Of a stretch of 64,000 bases of DNA, positions 58,641-64,000 are shown piece by piece. The first letter of the stretch is position 1. Each line of letters starts with the position of its first letter. The DNA comes from Chromohalobacter marismortui (GTDB taxonomy: Bacteria > Pseudomonadota > Gammaproteobacteria > Pseudomonadales > Halomonadaceae). The position numbers and the translations under genes were made by a program. Below the pieces are notes generated by a model. The model was given only the letters and a program-made list of their open reading frames with translations. It ran no database searches and was not told the origin of the DNA. Location of the stretch: positions 1 to 64,000 of the forward strand of contig NZ_SOBR01000004.1 of assembly GCF_004364315.1 (NCBI RefSeq), given 5' to 3'.

Positions 58641-59342
58641 TCAGTTTCCCTCCCTGAGCATGCGTTTCTCGATGCGTTTTTCCGGTGTCGGATTATGCAC
58701 GATGCGGTGCACGAAGATGCCCGGCAGGTGGACGTCGTCAGGGTCGATGGCGCCGGTCTCGACGATCTCCTCGACCTCGGCCACACAGATCCTGCCGGCC
58801 ATGGCGGCCATCGGATTGAAGTTGCGCGCGGTCTTGTTGAAACGCAGATTGCCCGCCTTGTCGGCAACCCGGGCCTTGACCAGCGCCACATCGACCGGCA
58901 GGCCGCGCTCCATGACGTAATGTTCGCCGTCGAATTCGCGAACTTCCTTGCCTTCGGCAATCCTGGTGCCGTAGCCGGTCTTGGTGAAGAAGGCAGCGAT
59001 GCCGGCGCCGCCCGCGCGCAGGCGCTCGGCCAGGGTACCCTGGGGGCAGAACTCCAGCTCGAGCTCGCCGGAGAGATACTGGCGCTCGAACTCCTTGTTC
59101 TCGCCCACATAGGAGGAGAGCATCTTGCGGATCTGGCGCGACTCCAGCAGCAAGCCGAGGCCGAAATCGTCCACGCCAGCGTTGTTGCTGGCTACCGTCA
59201 GGTCTTTCTTGCCGGTGTCACGCAGGGCAACGATCAGCGCTTCGGGGATGCCGCACAGGCCGAAGCCGCCGACGGCGAGCGTCATGCCATCCTCGATCAG
59301 GCCGTCGAGCGCGGCCGAGGCCGACGTATAGTGTTTATCCAT
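58641..59342 (-). CDS. scoA: 3-oxoacid CoA-transferase subunit A
   Basis: Predicted 233-residue subunit with the glycine-rich [14 protein letters not shown] signature near residue 27. I chose the ATG at 59342 (MDKHYTSAS), which overlaps the Rieske gene's end by 8 bp; the frame is open upstream but reads as a shadow of the Rieske gene. PcaIJ-type and ScoAB-type enzymes cannot be told apart here; the aromatic locus favours a 3-oxoadipate-like substrate. Confidence 0.92.
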   Translation of the reverse strand: MDKHYTSASAALDGLIEDGMTLAVGGFGLCGIPEALIVALRDTGKKDLTVASNNAGVDDFGLGLLLESRQIRKMLSSYVGENKEFERQYLSGELELEFCPQGTLAERLRAGGAGIAAFFTKTGYGTRIAEGKEVREFDGEHYVMERGLPVDVALVKARVADKAGNLRFNKTARNFNPMAAMAGRICVAEVEEIVETGAIDPDDVHLPGIFVHRIVHNPTPEKRIEKRMLREGN

Positions 59343-59727
59343 TGCAGAACTCTCGTTGCATGGCGCCCTCATGGCACACGTCATCCAACCGCAGATAGAG
59401 TTCCTCGCCCCGAATGGCGACCTCCACCGCGGTGAGATGCTGCCCCTGACACGGTCCCGACACGCAAAGCCCGTCTTCCGGTCGAAACAGGGCACCGTGA
59501 CCGAAACAGGCAATATGCCGGCCGTCGCCACTCATGAATCGGTCCTTCTTCCAGGCCATGCGTGCCCCCGACACGTGGGGGCACGCATTCCGATAGGCCA
59601 CCACGGTGGCCTCTCCCGTCCGGACCACGAACAGGCTGTCCCGTCCCTCACCGTGCGGATCGAACCCCTTCGATTCACCCACGGGGATCTCATCCAGCCT
59701 GGCGAGACGCTGCCAGCGTAGTGCCAT
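59335..59727 (-). CDS. Rieske [2Fe-2S] ferredoxin-like protein
   Basis: Predicted 130-residue soluble protein with one Rieske centre. The ligands are Cys/His of CPHVSGARM (near residue 48-50) and of CFGHGALF (near residue 73-76). Such small proteins donate electrons to a Rieske oxygenase or to a partner monooxygenase, but no oxygenase alpha subunit or reductase is visible in the window. The ATG at 59727 has an AAGGAGA site and follows the dioxygenase stop by 4 bp. Confidence 0.87.
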   Translation of the reverse strand: MALRWQRLARLDEIPVGESKGFDPHGEGRDSLFVVRTGEATVVAYRNACPHVSGARMAWKKDRFMSGDGRHIACFGHGALFRPEDGLCVSGPCQGQHLTAVEVAIRGEELYLRLDDVCHEGAMQREFCNG

Positions 59728-59731
59728 CGAC

Positions 59732-60679
59732 TCAGTTCTCCTTGCCTGGCGGCGGGCCTCCCATCGGGGCCCATTTGGGCGTGCTCTGGAACAGGAACAG
59801 CTGGGACGTCTCGGCATTGGAGGGAGCTTCGCGCGCCGTCCAGCGCTCGTCGTGCTTGTCCATGTCGGCGTCGTACTCGACATGCACGCCCATCGGCGAG
59901 TTGAAGTACCAGAACCAGTTGGAGCCGAACTTGTGCTTGCCCGGCCCCCAGAAGCTCTCGTAACCCTTGTTGATCATGCGGGTGCCGGCCAGCATCAGCT
60001 CCGAGGGGCCCTGCATGTGGAACGCTATATGCTCCAGCCCCTGCATGTAGTCCGGTGTCTGCAGCAGGAACAGCACATGGTGATCGTCGTTGGCCTGGGG
60101 ACGCAGGAAGGGACCGGTGTTGGTGAAATGATCGGTGACCACGAAGCCCAGCCGGTCGATGTAGAAACGCTGCATGCGCGCCATGTCCGGGGTAAAGTAC
60201 ACCACGTGTGACAGCGTCCTCGGCAACGCCGGCGCCTTCTCGTCGGCACCGACTTGGTTGGCGCCCCGCCCCGGCGCCGCGCCTGGCGAGTTGATCCGTT
60301 CGGGCGGCAGGTCGAGCGGGCGCCTTACCGTGACCTGGAAAGCGATCTCGAAACCCACGTCGTCCCGGCAACCGATTCCGCCCCCCGTCAGGGCACGCAC
60401 CTCGCGGTCCTGCGAGAGCTCCTCGGCGATGGCATCCAGCGCCGCCTGGTCCTCCACGCCCCACACCGTCTGGCGCAGGCTATTGGCGGTCGGCAGCGGA
60501 GCGGGCAGCCCTTCCGCCTCTCGATGATGAATGCGGATGGCGGTGCCATCCAGCGCGGCGAAACGCAGGCTGCCATCCGCTTGCCGCTGTTCCTCCAGTC
60601 CGAAATCCACCAGAAAGGTTCTCGACGCTTCGACATCGTCGACGCCAAACACGACCTCGTCGGGTCCCATGATTCGCAT
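59732..60679 (-). CDS. Two-domain VOC (extradiol-dioxygenase-type) protein
   Basis: Predicted 315-residue protein of the vicinal oxygen chelate fold, with an N-terminal domain (1-120) and a C-terminal domain (150-290). The 2-His-1-carboxylate iron ligands are apparently His158 (LSHVVYFTP), His217 (LEHIAFHM) and Glu268 (VHVEYDAD), the pattern of type I extradiol dioxygenases. It probably opens a catechol- or hydroquinone-like ring. It is first in the leftward operon. Confidence 0.85.
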   Translation of the reverse strand: MRIMGPDEVVFGVDDVEASRTFLVDFGLEEQRQADGSLRFAALDGTAIRIHHREAEGLPAPLPTANSLRQTVWGVEDQAALDAIAEELSQDREVRALTGGGIGCRDDVGFEIAFQVTVRRPLDLPPERINSPGAAPGRGANQVGADEKAPALPRTLSHVVYFTPDMARMQRFYIDRLGFVVTDHFTNTGPFLRPQANDDHHVLFLLQTPDYMQGLEHIAFHMQGPSELMLAGTRMINKGYESFWGPGKHKFGSNWFWYFNSPMGVHVEYDADMDKHDERWTAREAPSNAETSQLFLFQSTPKWAPMGGPPPGKEN

Positions 60680-60832
60680 AGCTGCCTCGTCGGCTGAGTT
60701 GTTGATGTTATGGGATGCCGCGCATCCACTGTCTCGATGAGGTAACGCTAAGAGGAATACCGACGTGTGAAAAATGGTTCCGCGTGATTAGACCAATGGA
60801 TCATGTGAATGAATGGCCGGCACTCCACTCAT

Positions 60833-60847
60833 TCATGGTATCCATGA
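60833..60847. promoter_or_regulatory. Candidate LysR-type binding palindrome
   Basis: TCATGG-TAT-CCATGA is a perfect 6-bp inverted repeat in the divergent gap between the dioxygenase and LysR genes. The 9-mer TCATTCATG occurs at 60829 and 60850, 21 bp apart on the same face of the helix. A GCCTCG/CGAGGC stem follows at 60875-60891. Confidence 0.55.
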
Positions 60848-60935
60848 GTTCATTCATGAGATCCATTTCACAGAGCCTCGCCAAACGAGGCATAAATGAT
60901 TCATATAACTAAGACAACGATGTCCGTGACACGCC

Positions 60936-61841
60936 ATGCATTTCAATAAGCTAGATCTCAACCTGCTAGTGGCGCTCGACCACATGCTGACGCTCAAGTC
61001 GGTAAGCCGAGCCGCCGAGCACATGAATCTGACCCAGTCAGCGATGTCGAACGCCCTCACCCGGCTGCGAAGCTACTTCGATGACCCCTTGCTGGTTCAG
61101 GTCGGTCGGCGGATGGAACTGACGCCTCGCGCGCAAGCCATTAAACACTCAGTGCGCGATATCCTGGTGCGGATCGAGGCGACCGTCGCTACCGACCTCA
61201 CCTTCGACCCCAGCCAGTCGACGCGCGACTTCCGCATCATCCTGTCGGATTTCACCATGTCCACGCTGATGCCGAAGGTGCTCGAGCTAGCCGACAGGGA
61301 GTCGTCCCGCATCCGCTTCCAGCTTCTTCCTCAAATCGAGTCACCTTATCAAGCCATCGAAAAAGGTGATGCCGATGTACTCGTTGCCCCAGGTCCACTC
61401 ACGTCTTCCGAGCATCCCAGCGAACACCTGTTCAGCGAAGAGTACGTCTGCATCACCTGCGCCAGCAGCCATCATCATGGCAGGTCCATGACTCAGGAAC
61501 GCTACGTCGAGGCGCGCCATGTACAGATGGTGCCGACGAGAGGCGGGGCGACCTTCGAGCAACAATGGCTGGAGCACTTAGGGGTCCAGCGTGATGTCGC
61601 CCTGACCAGTTATACATTTACGTCGCTTCCTCATCTCATCATCGGGAGTGAACGTATCGCCACCATTCACAAGCACCTGGCACTGCACTACCAGTCGCTA
61701 CTTGCCATCGATATTCACCCGCTCCCCTTCGACATTCCGCTACTGGAGGAGCGCATTCAATGGCATGCCTATCGCGACCAGGATCCCGGCATTCGCTGGC
61801 TGACGAACCTCATGCACAGTGCGGCCTCCACCATGGAGTAA
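60936..61841 (+). CDS. LysR-family regulator (NodD-like branch)
   Basis: Predicted 301-residue LysR protein. Residues 1-65 form the HTH (SVSRAAEHMNLTQSAMSNALTRLR), and the rest is the ligand-binding domain. The opening FNKLDLNLLVALDHML is typical of the NodD/NahR/LinR branch that often controls aromatic degradation. It is divergent from the dioxygenase operon and upstream of the monooxygenase, so it may regulate both. Confidence 0.9.
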   Translation: MHFNKLDLNLLVALDHMLTLKSVSRAAEHMNLTQSAMSNALTRLRSYFDDPLLVQVGRRMELTPRAQAIKHSVRDILVRIEATVATDLTFDPSQSTRDFRIILSDFTMSTLMPKVLELADRESSRIRFQLLPQIESPYQAIEKGDADVLVAPGPLTSSEHPSEHLFSEEYVCITCASSHHHGRSMTQERYVEARHVQMVPTRGGATFEQQWLEHLGVQRDVALTSYTFTSLPHLIIGSERIATIHKHLALHYQSLLAIDIHPLPFDIPLLEERIQWHAYRDQDPGIRWLTNLMHSAASTME

Positions 61842-61934
61842 GTGGCCTATCACTGGTGTAAATATCAGAGATGGGACGCCTCAATTTTTCTCCTGAATAC
61901 TGTCTTATTAGTCTCGCCGTAGGAGGTAGTTGAT

Positions 61935-63053
61935 ATGACAAAACAAAAGATTCTTGTGGTGGGTGGCGGTATAGGAGGGCTGACTGTTGCCATTGCACTG
62001 CGCCGCCAAGGCTTTCCCGTAATTCTGATAGAAAAGTCCCCCCATTGGCCCGCCAGCGGGGTAGGTATCATTCAACAATTCAATGTCCTGCGTGCCATGC
62101 AAGCGCTAGATGTTCTCGAGGATTATCTGGCGCAATCCTATGGCTTCGATACCACGCAAGGCTTCGGGCCGCAGGGAGATCCGCTGTTTGCCTTTACGGC
62201 CCCTCGCCTGGCGGGGGAACACCTGCCGTCGAACGTGGGCATCCGGCGCACCTCGCTGCAGAACATCCTGGCCGGCAAGGCCCGCGAACTGGGGACCGAC
62301 ATCCGCCTGGGGACCGTCGTCGAACACTGGGAAGACACCGGGGACGCGGTCGAGGTGCGCCTGAGCGATGGCAGCCGCGAGGCCTTTCATCTGATGGTGG
62401 GGGCCGACGGCATCTTCTCGCAGACTCGCCAGACGCTGTTCCCGCAGGCACCGCAGCCGCGCTATACCGGCCAATGGGTATGGCGTTACAACATGCCGCG
62501 CCCCGCGGACGTGACCGGCATCCAGCTCTTCTATGGCCGTGTCAATGGTGGTCTTACGCCGCTCTCCGACGACCTGATGTATCTCTTCATGCTCAGCGAA
62601 GAGCCCGACGACTTCCGGCTCGAACGTGAAAGAGCCTGTGCCATGATGCATGAACGTGCCATCCATGCGGCACCGCAGATCCGAAAGCTGATGGACAACG
62701 TGACCGAAAGTGCCGAGGTCGTCGCCAAGCCCCTCGAGGTAGTTTTTCTGGAAGACGAATGGCACCGGGGCCGGGTGGTGTTGCTGGGCGATGCCATCCA
62801 CGCCTCGACCCCCCATCTCGCCCAGGGCGCCGGCATGGCGATCGAGGACGCCCTGGTGCTGGCCGAGGAACTGGCCAGCGGCGACGCCCTGGACCCTTTG
62901 CTTCGCCGCTACCGAGAACGGCGCATCGAACGCTGCCGCTTCGTCAACCACAACTCGCTGGCGATCGGCGACATGCAGATGGGCAAACGCCGCGACGTCG
63001 ATCCCGCCGCGATCAATGACCAGTGCGTAAAGCTGATGGCAGAGCCGCTCTGA
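61935..63053 (+). CDS. FAD-dependent aromatic-ring monooxygenase
   Basis: Predicted 372-residue class A flavoprotein hydroxylase, similar to salicylate and 3-hydroxybenzoate hydroxylases. Motifs are GGGIGGLTVAIALRRQG at the N-terminus, DG in VGADGIFSQTR near residue 160, and GD in VVLLGDAIHASTPHLAQGAGMAIEDA. An ideal AGGAGG site lies 8 bp before the ATG. It probably hydroxylates the ring before extradiol cleavage. It is followed by an alpha/beta hydrolase gene. Confidence 0.88.
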   Translation: MTKQKILVVGGGIGGLTVAIALRRQGFPVILIEKSPHWPASGVGIIQQFNVLRAMQALDVLEDYLAQSYGFDTTQGFGPQGDPLFAFTAPRLAGEHLPSNVGIRRTSLQNILAGKARELGTDIRLGTVVEHWEDTGDAVEVRLSDGSREAFHLMVGADGIFSQTRQTLFPQAPQPRYTGQWVWRYNMPRPADVTGIQLFYGRVNGGLTPLSDDLMYLFMLSEEPDDFRLERERACAMMHERAIHAAPQIRKLMDNVTESAEVVAKPLEVVFLEDEWHRGRVVLLGDAIHASTPHLAQGAGMAIEDALVLAEELASGDALDPLLRRYRERRIERCRFVNHNSLAIGDMQMGKRRDVDPAAINDQCVKLMAEPL

Positions 63054-63086
63054 GTCCACTCACTCTTCATCAAGGAACCGTTTCGT

Positions 63087-64000
63087 ATGGCACTGTTCGA
63101 CTATTTTCCCAATTACGTATGGAACCTCTCCGTCGCCATCGCCATGGAGAGCGGCGCCAAGCTCGGCGAGATCATGGATATGTGTCAACCGCTTCTCGAG
63201 GCCTCCGCAGAAGGCGAAGACATCGGCACCCAGGCCTTCATGCAGGCCTGGGTGCGCAAGGCCGACCAGTTGGTGTCACTGGCAGACGAGGACAGCGCCT
63301 CAGGGCGCGGTTTCTCGGCCAGTGACAAGCTGCATCGCGCCTCGCTGTATTATCTGATCGCCGAGCGCATGCAAGCCCAGGGATCCGAGAACCGTCTGGC
63401 AACCTTCCATAAGGGGCGCAAGACCTTCGACGATGGCGCACGGCTGGGCACGTTGAACGTGGCGAGACACGAAATTCCTTATGGCGACAAGCGGATCGCC
63501 GCTCTCTTCAGTCAAGCCCAGGGCGTCGAAGGCCCCGCTCCGGCCGTGGTCTTTCTCAACGGGCTGGATAGCTGCAAGGAACTGCTGTGGTGGTCGCGCC
63601 TACCGGAGGAGCTCGCGCGTCGCGGCATCAGCTGCCTATGCGTGGATCAGCCGGGCACCGGAGAGAGTCTGCGCCTGCAAGGTCTGCCCGCTACCTGGCA
63701 AGCCGAACAGTGGGGGACACCGGTCTACGAATGGCTCGCGGCCCAGCCCGGGGTCGACGCCGACCGCATCGGTATCACCGGCATCTCCCTGGGCGGCTAC
63801 TATGCCCCCCGTATCTGCGCCATGGAACCGCGTTTTGCCTCGGGGGCGGTATGGGGCGCCAACCACAACTGGGCGGAAGTACAGCGAAGACGGCTGCAGC
63901 GCGAGGGAGAAAACCCGGTTCCCCACTACTGGAACCACGTCCAGTGGGTCTTCGGCGCCAGCGACCGCGACGATTTCTTCCGCCGCGCCGCAGGCATGAC
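63087..64000 (+). CDS. Alpha/beta hydrolase, C-C hydrolase-like (3' end cut)
   Basis: At least 304 residues, running off the window. An N-terminal helical cap (1-130) precedes an alpha/beta-hydrolase core. The nucleophile is Ser234 in GISLGGYY, and VFLNGLDSCKE may be the oxyanion loop. The architecture recalls 2,6-dihydroxypseudooxynicotine hydrolase, which breaks a C-C bond in N-heterocycle degradation. An AAGGAA site lies before the ATG at 63087. Acid and His of the triad lie partly beyond the edge. Ester hydrolysis is the alternative. Confidence 0.78.
   Translation, partial: MALFDYFPNYVWNLSVAIAMESGAKLGEIMDMCQPLLEASAEGEDIGTQAFMQAWVRKADQLVSLADEDSASGRGFSASDKLHRASLYYLIAERMQAQGSENRLATFHKGRKTFDDGARLGTLNVARHEIPYGDKRIAALFSQAQGVEGPAPAVVFLNGLDSCKELLWWSRLPEELARRGISCLCVDQPGTGESLRLQGLPATWQAEQWGTPVYEWLAAQPGVDADRIGITGISLGGYYAPRICAMEPRFASGAVWGANHNWAEVQRRRLQREGENPVPHYWNHVQWVFGASDRDDFFRRAAGM

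Overview
The window (about 63-65 percent GC by eye, dense coding, no rRNA, tRNA, insertion sequence or CRISPR array seen) looks like a chromosomal segment of a gammaproteobacterium. A member of the Halomonadaceae (Halomonas/Chromohalobacter type) is most likely. The reasons are the gene content (prlC-yheV, metK-tkt, epd-pgk-fba, TRAP-TAXI transporters, class Ib nrdHIEF) and the protein sequences. The genus is inferred from recall, not from a search.

Layout. 0.2-5.4 kb: lactate oxidation, with lldD and a FAD/Fe-S D-lactate dehydrogenase divergent from the regulator gene lldR and two LldR-type operators between them. 5.4-10.7 kb: a YdjM-like membrane protein with a LexA-like box, gamma-carbonic anhydrase, a Na+-dependent (NSS) transporter, oligopeptidase A and a YheV zinc-ribbon protein. 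10.8-17.9 kb: sodC, metF, a CDF metal exporter, two small-molecule transporters, and an azlCD operon with XRE-cupin and AraC regulators. 18.0-21.9 kb: the first TRAP-TAXI uptake operon (with DUF1850). 22.1-25.8 kb: metK divergent from a transketolase gene. 25.8-33.8 kb: two aldo/keto reductases and a compact module of an AtuA-type pair, a second TRAP-TAXI system and a LysR regulator. 33.9-37.8 kb: class Ib ribonucleotide reductase nrdHIEF with NrdR- and Fur-like sites. 38.0-45.3 kb: a UbiH-family hydroxylase, class I aldolase FbaB, LrgAB-type membrane proteins, then epd-pgk-class II fba. 45.4-57.9 kb: a sugar-alcohol catabolic locus. 58.0-64.0 kb: an aromatic or heterocyclic catabolic locus, cut by the right edge.

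The most interesting system is 45.4-57.9 kb. One arm encodes an RbsABC-like ABC importer with a DUF2291 protein, a zinc alcohol dehydrogenase of the erythritol/L-threitol dehydrogenase type, a SorC-family regulator and RpiB. The divergent arm encodes split DhaK and DhaL kinase subunits, a transaldolase and a second transketolase. Read together they predict tetritol -> erythrulose -> erythrulose phosphate -> erythrose 4-phosphate, with the two transferases carrying that product into the pentose phosphate pathway. Repeated GTTCATATGAAC-like sites in the intergenic regions may be the SorC operators. The locus lies directly after epd-pgk-fba, and its transketolase is a same-strand paralogue of the one at 23.7 kb.

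The second candidate is the right-edge locus: a FAD monooxygenase, a two-domain extradiol-type dioxygenase, a Rieske ferredoxin-like protein, an alpha/beta hydrolase resembling C-C bond hydrolases and a 3-oxoacid CoA-transferase, controlled by a LysR protein. Its substrate is not evident. The third is the AtuA/TRAP-TAXI/LysR module, which has a transporter and an AtuA pair but no familiar catabolic enzyme.
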